Of a stretch of 64,000 bases of DNA, positions 17,243-26,884 are shown piece after piece. The stretch spans positions 62,001 through 126,000 of the forward strand of contig CATLOT010000005.1 in NCBI GenBank assembly GCA_950054155.1, read 5' to 3'. The notes under the pieces are model-generated. The model was not told where the DNA came from, did no database searches, and was given only the letters and a program-made list of their open reading frames with translations. The translations under genes and the position numbers were made by a program. This DNA comes from an uncultured Bacteriovoracaceae bacterium. GTDB lineage: Bacteria; Bdellovibrionota; Bacteriovoracia; Bacteriovoracales; Bacteriovoracaceae. Each line of letters starts with the position of its first letter. The stretch's first letter is position 1.

Positions 17243-17541
17243 AAATAAGACAATCTCTTATCGTGCTCTTCTTTTTGTGTATGGTGGTTTTTCAAAGTGC
17301 CCATGCAGAATATCGCGTTTTTCAATTTGCGATCAAAGCGAAGAATCCCTTTTCTCTTGATCAAAAATCCCACATTGTCACAAGCACTCTCGATCCTCAA
17401 AGCTACCTCGCTTATCACGGCGGGACAGAGACTCTGAGCATTGATCTCATGCGCACTTGGATGTGTCGTGGTGATACTTCTGGCCAAAGAATCTGCAGCC
17501 CCCCTGTCATGCAAAATGAAACGCTGACGGAGGTCAATTGA
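17239..17541 (+). CDS. Small secreted protein
   Basis: 100 residues with a clear signal peptide (KIRQSLIVLFFLCMVVFQ, cleavage after AHA). The mature 77 residues contain Cys pairs (MCRGDTSGQRICSPP), so a disulfide is likely. It overlaps its neighbours on both sides (ATGA, then TTGA), which suggests tight coupling. Family not recognised. Confidence 0.75.
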   Translation: MKIRQSLIVLFFLCMVVFQSAHAEYRVFQFAIKAKNPFSLDQKSHIVTSTLDPQSYLAYHGGTETLSIDLMRTWMCRGDTSGQRICSPPVMQNETLTEVN

Positions 17542-18716
17542 AGGTTAACTCCCCTCAAATTGATGAAAATCGCCAAGCGATAAATAAGCTTTTACAAAAG
17601 CAGCGCAACGAAATTGCCCTTCGTGAAACGGAACTTGATAACATCCAAAAGATTTATAAAAAGAAAGAAGATCAAGAGCGCCTTGTTGGTGAAAAGAAAC
17701 TTCTCGATATTCACGATCGTAATAATAAAGAATTTCTTGAGGCCAATAAGAGCAAAGAAGAAAAACTCGCTCAGATTAAAGAACAATTTAGCGACACTCA
17801 ACAAAAGCTCTCCCTCCATGAAAGTGAACTTAAAAAAGGTCATGAAAATCGCATTATGAATGCGCGTGACAACCACAATATGCAGGCCCAAAGAATCTTT
17901 GAAGATGCTCAAGAGCAATTAAAAGATATCAACCTCACTACTAATTCCAAAATTAAAGACGTCAATGCCAAGACTGACCTTGAACTAACGCGCATTAAAC
18001 ATAAGAGCCAGCTGGCCATAGACAAAGCTGCTCATGAAAATAGCCTGCGTGTCACTCAGGAGCAAAATGGCCAGGCCGATGCCTTAAAAGTGGCTCAGAA
18101 GCAATTCTATGCCACTCAACAGCGCCAAGAAATGGAGCATAAGAATGCTCTTGCCGAGCAGCACCTCAAAAATAACGGCGAATTTCAAACCCGTGAGCGT
18201 ATCCATAAAGACCGCACTGATGCCACAGAGAAGCACTACAATGAGCTTATTAAAGGAGAGAAGTCTTCTTTTGAGATGAAGTATCAGCGCATGGTCAAAG
18301 AACATCAAAGTGTTCTTGATCGCCTCCAATCGACCTTTAAAGAGCGCCTCGACAAGATTACATCAAGCTTTAAAAGCGAACATGCCGCCAAATCCGCTCG
18401 CAGTGAAGATGAATTTTATAGTCTGCACACTTTGAGCCCTAAGGTAAGAGAAGACGAAAAATTTTACTACGTCGACATTGAAACTCCCCCTCACGAAAAA
18501 GAGAATTACCACATTACGGCCCATGGCAGAAAAATAAAGGTCCAATTCAACCGTCGCAGTGAAGAGCGTCTTGATGGCAAAAATGGCGAAGTTCAGACGT
18601 CAAAGAGAAGTGAGACCCTCTCTAAAGAAATCAATGTGGCCCACATCGTTGATGACAAGAAAGTAAAAGTGGCCTACGAAGAAGGAGTGCTTTCCTATCG
18701 CTTGCCAAAAGCGTAA
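17538..18716 (+). CDS. Long coiled-coil protein with C-terminal Hsp20-like domain
   Basis: 392 residues. Residues 10-290 form a long, charged coiled coil. The last 90 residues form a beta-rich domain (KFYYVDIETPPHEKENYHI...RKIKVQFNRR...SEETLS-like...VKVAYEEGVLSYRLPK). The final strand resembles the alpha-crystallin/Hsp20 end (EDGVLTVTLPK). It may be a structural or chaperone-like filament protein (inference). The start is TTG at 17538, with GGAGG four bases upstream; the previous stop overlaps it. No signal peptide is present. The architecture is unusual for small heat-shock proteins, which normally have a short N-terminal arm. Confidence 0.8.
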   Translation: MKVNSPQIDENRQAINKLLQKQRNEIALRETELDNIQKIYKKKEDQERLVGEKKLLDIHDRNNKEFLEANKSKEEKLAQIKEQFSDTQQKLSLHESELKKGHENRIMNARDNHNMQAQRIFEDAQEQLKDINLTTNSKIKDVNAKTDLELTRIKHKSQLAIDKAAHENSLRVTQEQNGQADALKVAQKQFYATQQRQEMEHKNALAEQHLKNNGEFQTRERIHKDRTDATEKHYNELIKGEKSSFEMKYQRMVKEHQSVLDRLQSTFKERLDKITSSFKSEHAAKSARSEDEFYSLHTLSPKVREDEKFYYVDIETPPHEKENYHITAHGRKIKVQFNRRSEERLDGKNGEVQTSKRSETLSKEINVAHIVDDKKVKVAYEEGVLSYRLPKA

Positions 18717-18725
18717 AATAGCACC

Positions 18726-19922
18726 ATGAAAAGACCCACCCTTGTTCACTTCCTCTCCCTAAAAACTGAAGAAAGCCTCAATATCAAGGCCTCGATCACC
18801 ATGAAAGAGAATATTCTCTCAGATCAAGTCCCCCAAGGCTTTGCTAAAGAAGTGGCCCAAGGAATTGTCCGCGAGATTGAAAAGGAATTACCCACGCCTC
18901 GCTTTCCCATTCAGGCCTACAAGCTCCTTTCTGGTAGTGCCTTTCAAATGAAAATCACAGGGATTGGCGCCCAACAAGAAGTGCTCTTTAAAAAGACTTA
19001 CGACACGGATAGCTTTGGCAACCTCAGTGTTAAAATCCCCCTCAATGCCGAGCGCTCTCAAGTCAAGGCCCTCCAGGTTTATGAAGTGGGAAAAGAGCCA
19101 GGACTTGAACTGCATCTTGGAACCTTTATTCCTCTTGAAATCTCTAACCCTAAGAAAATTATTATCTGTGATTTTGATAAGACCTTAGTAGACACCAAGT
19201 ACTCGACAACCAGTGAGCTTTATAAGTCCCTGACAAAGCCCATGGAATACTTCCCTACGGTGACCAATAGTGTAGATATTTTAAAGGGCTATATTGACAA
19301 AGGCTTTCATCCTTTTATCCTCAGTGCTAGTCCTCACTTTTATGAAGAGGCCATGAGGGATTGGCTCTACAAGAATCAAATATATACCGCTGGTATTTTT
19401 CTTAAAGACTATCGTCACGTCTTTAGCCTCTTTGAACTCGACTTGACCCCGAAGGATCTTAAAATCCAAGGGCTCTATAAGATTAATCACCTTCTTGATA
19501 TCCTTCTTCTCACTGGAATTCCTGATGAGCTCGTCCTCATGGGTGATAATTTTGAATCGGACCCGATTATTTATTTGTCCCTAACAAGCCTTTTAAAAGA
19601 GACACAAGATCCTTGGCAGTTATGGAATTATCTGAGAAAGCTTGAAGCCTTTCAGATGAACCGCAAACAAAACTCGATTCTTCTTAATAAGGTTTATCAA
19701 ATTTCCAATCTTCTCAGTGCCCGCACCGAAAAAGGAAAGGGCTACCCGGAAATTAAAATCTTTATTCGCAAGAAAGTTGATGAAACAAGTATTGAGATGC
19801 CCGAGAGCCTTAATCAACACTCAAGCCATATCGAGCTCTACGAGGGCCTTCCCCCTAGTTTGGCCATCAAAGAAAGCCAGAAGCTTAAGAGTAAAGAAGC
19901 TCTGGAGCAAAAAGAAGAATAA
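18726..19922 (+). CDS. App1-like phosphatase (DUF2183, HAD fold)
   Basis: 398 residues. The C-terminal half is an App1 catalytic domain: DFDKTLVDT (HAD motif I with both Asp), ILSASPHFYEE (motif II), KDYRHV, and LMGDNFESDPIIY (motifs III/IV). App1 in yeast is a phosphatidate phosphatase, so a lipid phosphate substrate is plausible. The first 140 residues form a separate beta-rich domain. No signal peptide is present, in contrast to the secreted paralogue at 29724-30527. It is nine bases downstream of the coiled-coil/Hsp20 gene, so they are probably an operon. Confidence 0.85.
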   Translation: MKRPTLVHFLSLKTEESLNIKASITMKENILSDQVPQGFAKEVAQGIVREIEKELPTPRFPIQAYKLLSGSAFQMKITGIGAQQEVLFKKTYDTDSFGNLSVKIPLNAERSQVKALQVYEVGKEPGLELHLGTFIPLEISNPKKIIICDFDKTLVDTKYSTTSELYKSLTKPMEYFPTVTNSVDILKGYIDKGFHPFILSASPHFYEEAMRDWLYKNQIYTAGIFLKDYRHVFSLFELDLTPKDLKIQGLYKINHLLDILLLTGIPDELVLMGDNFESDPIIYLSLTSLLKETQDPWQLWNYLRKLEAFQMNRKQNSILLNKVYQISNLLSARTEKGKGYPEIKIFIRKKVDETSIEMPESLNQHSSHIELYEGLPPSLAIKESQKLKSKEALEQKEE

Positions 19923-20115
19923 ACCCGACACAGAAAATAAGACCCACGCGATGAAAACGAGCGATATTCTCTTTAGGAGTATAGCGAGTAAGTGCTTTTG
20001 TTAGGGGCAATTCAAGAAGATCAAATCCAATAATTTCAAGATAAATGCGAAATGCAGCGAGGCACATCATTCCAATCAAGACTTCTTGAGTGGGATTCAT
20101 TAAAATAGATATCAT
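19885..20115 (-). CDS. Small membrane protein
   Basis: 76 residues with two hydrophobic segments (VLIGMMCLAAFRIYLEIIGF and VGLIFCVGFILLFAPELL). AAGGGG lies eight bases before the ATG. Its 3' end overlaps the convergent App1-like gene by 38 bases. No homologue recognised; the hydrophobic pattern and the Shine-Dalgarno support a real gene, but it is short. Confidence 0.55.
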   Translation of the reverse strand: MISILMNPTQEVLIGMMCLAAFRIYLEIIGFDLLELPLTKALTRYTPKENIARFHRVGLIFCVGFILLFAPELLYS

Positions 20116-20155
20116 AGCTAAACCCCTTATTTAAAAACTTAAAAAGTAGAGCGAT

Positions 20156-21799
20156 TTGGACAAGAATAATTTCCTCCCCATCCATACTCTTCTCGGTGAT
20201 GAGACTGAAAACTTCTATCAATTGGGCCTGCATGATCGCCAACGGCACACTTTACTCCTCGATCACGCAAAAGGACTCTTCAGATCGCGCCGTGCCCCTT
20301 TAAATCAGACCATTCAAAAGATTATTCAAGCGGGCGTGGCCCCCAGTCTTGAGTTTTACCCACGCTTTAAAAGACGAATTACGGCCTATGCTGAAGGCCT
20401 TCAAAAGAGCCCCTCTGAAGTCGCTATGGGCCTTCTTATTCCTGAGATGATGTGCTTTATGGATAAGTGGATTCCTGGAATCCCCCACACTCTGCTTGGC
20501 TGCAGTTCTGCCTTTATTTGGTGCACGAAAAGAGATGCCCTCGTTCACGGCAGAACACTCGACTTTCCCTTTCACGGCAGCTTTGATGTTCATGAGCGCG
20601 CCATTCAAAGCCAACTCAATAACGGCCCCATGACCCTAAGCTTTAGTAGCGCGGGCTTTCCCTTTCCCTCAATTACAGCGATGAGTGAAGCGGGCTATAC
20701 CCTAGGACTTCACCAGAAGTTCAGCCGTACCTTTCACTACCAAGGCACGCCCATTTTTGATCTTATTTTTGAGATGCTGCAAAACTGTGACTCCCTTGAA
20801 GAAGTGGTGCGCTTTCTTAAAAAGAGTGAAAGCTTAACGGCTTGGTCTCTTTACATGGGCTTTCAAGATGGCCGCGTCCTAAGCTTTGAAATCGATGGGG
20901 ATCAACATTACCACTCGATCCATCAGGCCACGGAAGATAAGCCCCTCTACTTTTGTAATCAACGAGAAAATAAGAAACTCATCAGTCATGAGATCATGCC
21001 CTATGGCTTTGAGCTTTATAATGAAATGCGCCTAGAGATGAGGCATAAGAAACTTAAGGCGCTCGGCCTTTCACGAAAGAAGAAGTGGGATGCAGAGAGT
21101 CTGATGCGCTTTATCGGTGTTGCTGATGAGCAAAGTAAAACCGAATCTTCTCTTTATAAAGCTGATCCCATGACCCCATCGGCCCTGCAAAATATTGTCA
21201 TGGTCCCTCAAGCACAGGAAGCACTGGTGGTCACTGGTTTAGGCCCCAAATTCTTTAGCGGTAAAGTGCAAAAAATAAGTAATACCTTTGATCGCGTCCG
21301 CCAAGAGACCATCACAATCAAAGGAAAGGTCAATGAGCCTCGCTTTCGAAAAGGCAATTACCATTTCATGCAGGCCCAAGTGGCCCAGGACCGAGGTGAA
21401 ATTCATAAAACCTATCACCATATTCAATTGGCCATTGAATACCTTCAAGACTACCCCATGGGCGTAATCGCAAAATTTTACTTTCTCGTCTTTCAATACA
21501 TGCATGAAGAGCACAAGAAAGTTCTCTCTGTGCTCTTGGGTGAATTTAAAAAATTAGAGGGAAAACTTCCTCCCTATCTTCAAGATCACAACACTCTCTT
21601 TTTAAGTCGTCTTGAAAAAATTCTCAAAGGCCAAATCTCAGCAGGTATTGATGAGATCAAACACCCGAGTCTGCAAAGAGTCTTTGAGTTTGAAAAGAAG
21701 ATGCCGCGCTTACTCTTTCACGCAGTCACCAAGGAATTGATGGCCCCGAGATTAGACCTCCTCGATATCTTCTATCCTCATATCAAGGCCTCCCGTTAA
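20156..21799 (+). CDS. C45/acyl-CoA:6-APA acyltransferase-like Ntn hydrolase
   Basis: 547 residues. Residues 110-360 match the penicillin acyltransferase (peptidase C45) fold, with a probable N-terminal nucleophile C116 in LLGCSSAF, then ALVHGRTLDFPF and the AGYTLGLH segment. Ntn enzymes cleave themselves before the nucleophile; the 115-residue leader would then be removed or remain bound. The C-terminal 150 residues are helical. The start is TTG with a weak Shine-Dalgarno; no better in-frame start precedes the conserved part. The natural substrate (amide or acyl donor) cannot be told from sequence. Confidence 0.8.
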   Translation: MDKNNFLPIHTLLGDETENFYQLGLHDRQRHTLLLDHAKGLFRSRRAPLNQTIQKIIQAGVAPSLEFYPRFKRRITAYAEGLQKSPSEVAMGLLIPEMMCFMDKWIPGIPHTLLGCSSAFIWCTKRDALVHGRTLDFPFHGSFDVHERAIQSQLNNGPMTLSFSSAGFPFPSITAMSEAGYTLGLHQKFSRTFHYQGTPIFDLIFEMLQNCDSLEEVVRFLKKSESLTAWSLYMGFQDGRVLSFEIDGDQHYHSIHQATEDKPLYFCNQRENKKLISHEIMPYGFELYNEMRLEMRHKKLKALGLSRKKKWDAESLMRFIGVADEQSKTESSLYKADPMTPSALQNIVMVPQAQEALVVTGLGPKFFSGKVQKISNTFDRVRQETITIKGKVNEPRFRKGNYHFMQAQVAQDRGEIHKTYHHIQLAIEYLQDYPMGVIAKFYFLVFQYMHEEHKKVLSVLLGEFKKLEGKLPPYLQDHNTLFLSRLEKILKGQISAGIDEIKHPSLQRVFEFEKKMPRLLFHAVTKELMAPRLDLLDIFYPHIKASR

Positions 21800-21896
21800 G
21801 TGACTGCTTTTTATGGCGCCTTTTAAATAAAGAAAATTTAAATTATAGAGCTAACCTTCTCAAATTATTAGAGCTGATTTCTTTATCTGCGTGAGA

Positions 21897-21926
21897 TTAA
21901 AGAAAAATCAGTAAGCCCCCTATAAT
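21897..21926 (+). promoter_or_regulatory. Candidate promoter of the secreted-protein gene at 22002
   Basis: A consensus TATAAT (21921-21926) with a weak TTAAAG 18 bases upstream, 75 bases before the TTG start. Confidence 0.45.
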
Positions 21927-22001
21927 AGATAAAAACACTCAAGCTTTTAGCGCTCTTACCGATAAGCTCAATGCTTTCGTTTAGCGGCAAGGAATGGTTT
22001 T

Positions 22002-22763
22002 TTGAAAAGGCACAGTTTTAGAAAATTCATTTTCCCTTTGGTGATCTCACTTGTGAGCACTCCTCTCTTTGCCGATGGCCTCAATGCTTTTTTAGGAAGT
22101 GAAAACGCTCAGGTAGGAATTTGTGGCAATATGCCCGTGGAGCGCAAAAGGCGCGATTGCCTTAAGTCAACCGATCTTAAACAGTGTCTAGAACTCGACC
22201 GTAGCAATCCTCTCTATGTCATGAGCCAGGACCGTGAAGAAAACTTTCTTTGCATCAATACAAGTTCTACGACTGGCAGCCAGATTATCGAAGAGATGGT
22301 CTCTTCATCCCTTGAGATGTGCCTCAGTGAAAATGTAAATAGCTTCTATAGCGACATTATTGAAAATCCAGAGTTTCAAGAGATCTCTCAACAATTTAAA
22401 GAGAGCCTAGGCATTCCTTTAAAGCTTAACTACGCCATCGATACCCTTAATAGCGTCAGCAGTATTCAGCTTGACCTCAGAGAGTTTAGAGGACCAGGTC
22501 AGGGTGAGGATGATATCACTCTCAATGTTAGCCCCTATAGCCAATCAGCCCCTTGCCTTAAAATTAATTCCAAAAATATTCTTAAAAAAGTCTCTCAAGA
22601 ACTCGCTCGTCTCACCATCAAACGAGGAACAGAAGAATCACAGCTCTACGGAGAAAAGAGAGATGACTCACGTCGTGTCTTTGATGCGAGTCGCTTTGGT
22701 GTGGCCCAAAAAGAGGAGGAAGGCTTCAAGGAAGCCGACCGTAAAATGGCCTCAGAAAGATAG
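22002..22763 (+). CDS. Secreted protein of unknown function
   Basis: 253 residues, with a signal peptide ending near LFA-DG. The mature part has several Cys (ICGNM, RDCLK, KQCLEL, FLCINT, MCLSEN, APCLK) and a hydrophilic C-terminus. The TTG start is supported by AAGGAATGG upstream. It converges with the LON-domain gene (5 bases between stops). Family not recognised; probably periplasmic or exported. Confidence 0.72.
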   Translation: MKRHSFRKFIFPLVISLVSTPLFADGLNAFLGSENAQVGICGNMPVERKRRDCLKSTDLKQCLELDRSNPLYVMSQDREENFLCINTSSTTGSQIIEEMVSSSLEMCLSENVNSFYSDIIENPEFQEISQQFKESLGIPLKLNYAIDTLNSVSSIQLDLREFRGPGQGEDDITLNVSPYSQSAPCLKINSKNILKKVSQELARLTIKRGTEESQLYGEKRDDSRRVFDASRFGVAQKEEEGFKEADRKMASER

Positions 22764-22768
22764 AATCC

Positions 22769-23374
22769 CTACGCTACCAGATATTGACCAATCAATTGAA
22801 TTTTTTCATTAATGTCATTTTGTTTAAAGACACTGAGCTTGTGGTCAAATGACTTCATTAAATGATCTGAATAAAAGGCCACCAATTCATTGGGTGTATT
22901 AAGGTTACTCATCAGAATTTCAGCTTCTCGATCGTTCTTTAGAAGCTCACTTACCTGCTCTTTGGTAATACTCTTAAGCCGGCGGTAGAGAAAGGTTTGC
23001 TCACTTTCAAGCTGGTCTTGATAGGAGACTTCCTTAAGTTCTGCCTTAAGAAAGCCACGCTCATCCTCTGTGAGATCACAGAGCTTTCCCTTACCTTCAC
23101 CATTGACCACGACCACCTGGGAGCCTTGAGGAGTGGTTGTCAGGACCTGAGGTGTCCCAAATCCCACCTCACAGAAGACTTCACAATACGTCTCATGAGG
23201 AATACTGACTCCCCCTTCTAAGGGAGTCGAGCAAGCGTGCCCTAGGGCCATGGGAATATCATTTTCAAGGCAATCCTCAAGCAGAGCGAGGTAACGCGGC
23301 TCGAAAATATTGAGGGTTAATTTCCCTCCGGGGCTTAGGATTAATTTTGAAAGGGGAAAAAGATTTGCTTTCAT
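22769..23374 (-). CDS. LON substrate-binding-domain protein
   Basis: 201 residues matching the stand-alone Lon N-terminal (LAN/PUA-like) domain: FPLSKLILSPGGKLTLNIFE, PRYLALLEDCL and VGFGTPQVL. In Lon this domain binds substrates; stand-alone proteins have no AAA or peptidase part and their role is unclear. The length is normal for this group. No signal peptide is present. Confidence 0.85.
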   Translation of the reverse strand: MKANLFPLSKLILSPGGKLTLNIFEPRYLALLEDCLENDIPMALGHACSTPLEGGVSIPHETYCEVFCEVGFGTPQVLTTTPQGSQVVVVNGEGKGKLCDLTEDERGFLKAELKEVSYQDQLESEQTFLYRRLKSITKEQVSELLKNDREAEILMSNLNTPNELVAFYSDHLMKSFDHKLSVFKQNDINEKIQLIGQYLVA

Positions 23375-23428
23375 ACTTCTATGAAAACGAAATCCGTGGA
23401 AAGAGTCAAGGAAGCTTAGGCCCTTTGT

Positions 23429-23824
23429 CTAACGGCTACAGGGAACTTCCACTCCATGTCTATACTCAAACTCTATTTCTGTCCAAGGGACATCCTGTTG
23501 TTCCGTACAGCCCTTATACTTGTGGCAGTCAATAATCCGATAGGTTCTCTCACCGACACCTAAAATTTTTGTAAATTCCCAGCCATCTTTTTGCTTAGAG
23601 AGGCAAATGCCAGCAAGATACTTATGTCCTCTCTCCTTAGCCTTAGCTAGCTTTTCCTTTTCTAGAGCTAAAGGATCGGCCTTGAGTTTTTTAATTTCCT
23701 CTCTCTTTTTAAGATCAGCTTGAACATCAGCAGATTGAAAATCATTGAGACTCTTATCTTTAAGAAAGTAGGCTAATCCACCGAGAATAAGAGCAGCAAA
23801 AAAAATTAACTTCTTAGGGATCAT
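23429..23824 (-). CDS. Small membrane-anchored protein
   Basis: 131 residues: one N-terminal membrane segment (KKLIFFAALILGGLAYFL), a charged coiled-coil linker (30-65), and a C-terminal domain with Cys (ICLSK, DCHKYKGC, VPCSR). AAGGAG lies eight bases upstream of the ATG. Most of it should lie outside the inner membrane. Function unknown. Confidence 0.7.
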   Translation of the reverse strand: MIPKKLIFFAALILGGLAYFLKDKSLNDFQSADVQADLKKREEIKKLKADPLALEKEKLAKAKERGHKYLAGICLSKQKDGWEFTKILGVGERTYRIIDCHKYKGCTEQQDVPWTEIEFEYRHGVEVPCSR

Positions 23825-23873
23825 AGAATTTTCTCCTTATTAAGAGAATTATAGCAGAAAAAGTGAAAATTTT

Positions 23874-24596
23874 TTAAAGAGCATTCCAAAAAAGACGCAC
23901 ACTCACGACATCGTTAATATCATCTGAGCGGATATAATCTGCTGTCTTATTCTCGCCCTTGAGAACAATGAAGCGCGTGTAATTGACCATAATCATGCCA
24001 TTCCACGGAACAAAGGGAAAAATGCCATTAAAACTAAAAGAAGAATAGCCGGCGCCACTAACACCTGTTGGACCGTAGAGGTATTTATTCATTTTCTTTT
24101 CACTAAAACTCAGGCGCGCCTGCACACTAGTAAAAGGCAGCAGTGGGGCGCCTAAGAAAACTTCACTATGAAGACCAATATTCTCTTTCACTTCTCGTGC
24201 TAAGAAAGCCCCTGCATTAAAGCGCTTTCGCCAGCCAAAGTTGTATTGAAACTGAGTTTGCAACTCAAAGGAGGAACTTCTCTTATTGCGATAATCCTCT
24301 TCATGATCGCCAAAGTGAATGGGAGGATCATTGTCATCCCAAAAATTAACGCCGACTCGCCACTGAAAATCATCGAGACGAGTTGTAGGAGTGTAGAAAA
24401 TATTGGGTCCCGCTACAAAAAGCCGATCATAAAAGATAAGCATAGGACCAGCGATTGCGGTGGCCTTTGGCCAGGTCACCGCTCCCCGATAAACTTGCTG
24501 ACTATTATAATTGGCCATAACTCTTAAACCAAAGGGTCTTGCCAAAGGTGAAGAATTCACGAGAAAAAGAATCAGAAATAGCGGCCAATTTTTCAC
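23874..24596 (-). CDS. MipA/OmpV-family outer-membrane protein
   Basis: 240 residues, signal peptide then beta strands typical of MipA/OmpV barrels (VYRGAVTWPKATAIAGPML, FVAGPNIFY, VSVRLFWNAL). E. coli MipA scaffolds the MltA transglycosylase and PBP1b; the role here is not established. The start is GTG, the only usable in-frame start since an in-frame stop lies further upstream; the Shine-Dalgarno is poor. Confidence 0.75.
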   Translation of the reverse strand: MKNWPLFLILFLVNSSPLARPFGLRVMANYNSQQVYRGAVTWPKATAIAGPMLIFYDRLFVAGPNIFYTPTTRLDDFQWRVGVNFWDDNDPPIHFGDHEEDYRNKRSSSFELQTQFQYNFGWRKRFNAGAFLAREVKENIGLHSEVFLGAPLLPFTSVQARLSFSEKKMNKYLYGPTGVSGAGYSSFSFNGIFPFVPWNGMIMVNYTRFIVLKGENKTADYIRSDDINDVVSVRLFWNAL

Positions 24597-24717
24597 CTTC
24601 TCAGTATGACCGATTAATTCAGATATTCAAATTCCAAATGAAAACCTAACACATTTTTCTTAATGATTTCTTCCCAATATCCCTTAAAATAGGGATGAAA
24701 TAAGTGAAGGAGTAATT

Positions 24718-26838
24718 GTGACGACCAGGAAGGTTAACAAGAAAACGAAGAAGGCTAAAGAGAAGAAGCCAGGACCTTTAATTAAAAGTGAACTCTTCTT
24801 TAATCGTGATCTTGGCTGGCTCGACTTTAATGCCCGTGTTCTTCATGAAGCCCTTGATGAGAGAACACCGCTTCTTGAGCGCTTGCGCTTTATGTCGATT
24901 TGGCGCTCTAATAACGATGAATTCTTTATGAAGCGGGTGGGTGCACTCGTTAAAAAAATTGAAAGGGGCGACTTCCTCAATCAGGGCTCCGGTCAAAATG
25001 CCAGTGCCCTCTACGATGAAATCTTAAAAAAGGTTGCCTCTCAACAGCAGCAAATTACCGATAGCTTTACAAAGGATCTGATTCCTTCATTAGAAAACGA
25101 GGGGATTAAAATCCTGGGATGGAATGATCTTAATAATGCTGAAAAGAAGCTTCTGCTTATTTACTTTAAGCAAAATATTTTCCCCATCCTCACGCCTCTT
25201 GCCGTTGACTCCGGTCACCCCTTCCCTTTTATCTCTAACCTCTCTAAGTCAATTGGAGTGTGTTTAAGAAAGCCAAGTGAGCGCGCAAAACAATTTGCCC
25301 GCATAAAAATTCCAACAGAAATTCCTCAGTGGATTCCTCTTGAAGGTAATCTTCACTACGACTTTCGCTTCATCAATATTGAAGAAATCATTATGGCCAA
25401 TCTTGATATGCTCTTTAGAAATATGAAGATTGATTCCTCTTGTCTCTTTAGAGTGACTCGAAATGCGGCCATCGACGAAGAGGGAGATGATGCCGAGGAT
25501 AAGCTCGAATGGGTGGAAGAGGGCCTAAAGGAGCGCAAGTTTGCCCCAGTCGTGCGCCTAGAAGTTCTTAAAGGCAGTGACCCTTGGATCATTCAATTCT
25601 TAATGGATGAGCTTGATCTTGAAGATTATAACTTCTTTACCATCACTTCTTTTCCAAGCTACACCAACTTCTCAGAGATCATTGATATCAAGAAGAAGAA
25701 ACTCAAGTACCCACCCTTTCAACAAAGAGTACCCACTCAGTTTGATCACAAACTTGATGGGGAGTTTAGCCTCTTTAGTATGATTAGAAAGAAGGACTCC
25801 CTCGTTCACTTTCCCTATGAAAGCTTCACCCATTCGGTTGAAAACTTTGTCAAAACGGCGGCCAATGATTCTAAAGTGCGCGCCATTAAAATTATCCTCT
25901 ATCGAACCGACACTGACGGACGCCTCATTGACGCTCTTATTGAGGCCGCTGAAAATAAGAAGCAAGTGGCGGTGATCATCGAACTTAAAGCGCGCTTTGA
26001 TGAAGAGAGGAATATTAAATGGGCCAATAAGCTTGAGGAAGCCGGTATTCACGTCTCCTATGGTCTCATGGAACTTAAAACTCACGCCAAAATGATTATG
26101 GTCGTGCGCCAAGATACGGATGGTGTGCGTACTTACGCCAATATCGGCACTGGAAATTACAACTCGCAAACCTCAAGACTCTATACCGATTATAGCCTCT
26201 TTACTTGTGACCCTGAAATTTGCCATGAAGTTATGGAGGCCTTTAATTTTCTCACCGGCCGCTCTTTAAAGAAAGACTATGGCAATATTCTTGTGGCCCC
26301 CTACACCATGTTTAAAACCTTTATTAAGCTCATTGAGATTGAAAAGGAAAATGCAAAGAAGAAGAAACCCGCGCGTATCATCGCGAAGATGAATCAATTA
26401 GAAGATCCCAAAGTCATCAAGGCCCTCTATGAAGCCTCACAGGCCGGCGTTAAGATTACCCTATTGGTGAGAGGCTTTTGTTGTTTGCGCCCAGGCGTTA
26501 AGGGATTGAGTGAAAATATTGAAGTCTTCTCTGTTGTCGGTCGCCTTCTTGAACACAGTCGTATTTTCTACTTTCAAAATGGGGCGAAAAATCCTGTCGA
26601 TGGTCGCTTCTTTATTGGCTCAGCCGATTGGATGCGCCGAAACCTCTTTGATCGCGTCGAAGTCATCACCCCCATCAAACAAGATAATCTAAGAGAAGAA
26701 CTCTGGGACTACCTCTCTCTCATTCAAAGGGACAATCGTCATTTGTGGGTCTTAAAACCTAATGGAGATTATACTCAAAGGACGCCAAAGTCGGCTAAGG
26801 ATGAAGTGAACTCTCAAGAAATCATTATCAATAGTTAA
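24718..26838 (+). CDS. ppk1: Polyphosphate kinase 1
   Basis: 706 residues, full length. The enzyme transfers the gamma phosphate of ATP reversibly to polyphosphate. The Ppk1 domains are in normal order: N-terminal (LFFNRDLGWLDFNARVL), head, and two phospholipase-D-like catalytic domains. The phosphorylated His is H456 (LKTHAKMIMV) and the second catalytic His is H613 (EHSRIFYF). The start is GTG, with GGAG five bases upstream. A hairpin with a T-run on the opposite strand follows. No ppx or phoU neighbour is present. Confidence 0.96.
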   Translation: MTTRKVNKKTKKAKEKKPGPLIKSELFFNRDLGWLDFNARVLHEALDERTPLLERLRFMSIWRSNNDEFFMKRVGALVKKIERGDFLNQGSGQNASALYDEILKKVASQQQQITDSFTKDLIPSLENEGIKILGWNDLNNAEKKLLLIYFKQNIFPILTPLAVDSGHPFPFISNLSKSIGVCLRKPSERAKQFARIKIPTEIPQWIPLEGNLHYDFRFINIEEIIMANLDMLFRNMKIDSSCLFRVTRNAAIDEEGDDAEDKLEWVEEGLKERKFAPVVRLEVLKGSDPWIIQFLMDELDLEDYNFFTITSFPSYTNFSEIIDIKKKKLKYPPFQQRVPTQFDHKLDGEFSLFSMIRKKDSLVHFPYESFTHSVENFVKTAANDSKVRAIKIILYRTDTDGRLIDALIEAAENKKQVAVIIELKARFDEERNIKWANKLEEAGIHVSYGLMELKTHAKMIMVVRQDTDGVRTYANIGTGNYNSQTSRLYTDYSLFTCDPEICHEVMEAFNFLTGRSLKKDYGNILVAPYTMFKTFIKLIEIEKENAKKKKPARIIAKMNQLEDPKVIKALYEASQAGVKITLLVRGFCCLRPGVKGLSENIEVFSVVGRLLEHSRIFYFQNGAKNPVDGRFFIGSADWMRRNLFDRVEVITPIKQDNLREELWDYLSLIQRDNRHLWVLKPNGDYTQRTPKSAKDEVNSQEIIINS

Positions 26839-26866
26839 AAAAAAAGCCCCTCTTAAAGAGGGGCTT
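26838..26866 (-). terminator. Terminator between ppk1 and the convergent gene
   Basis: An 11-bp perfect stem (AAGCCCCTCTT / AAGAGGGGCTT, 26844-26866) is followed on the minus strand by nine T. It should stop the minus-strand gene; on the plus strand it may stop ppk1 less well. Confidence 0.88.
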
Positions 26867-26884
26867 CGTCGTTATATCTTTTTT

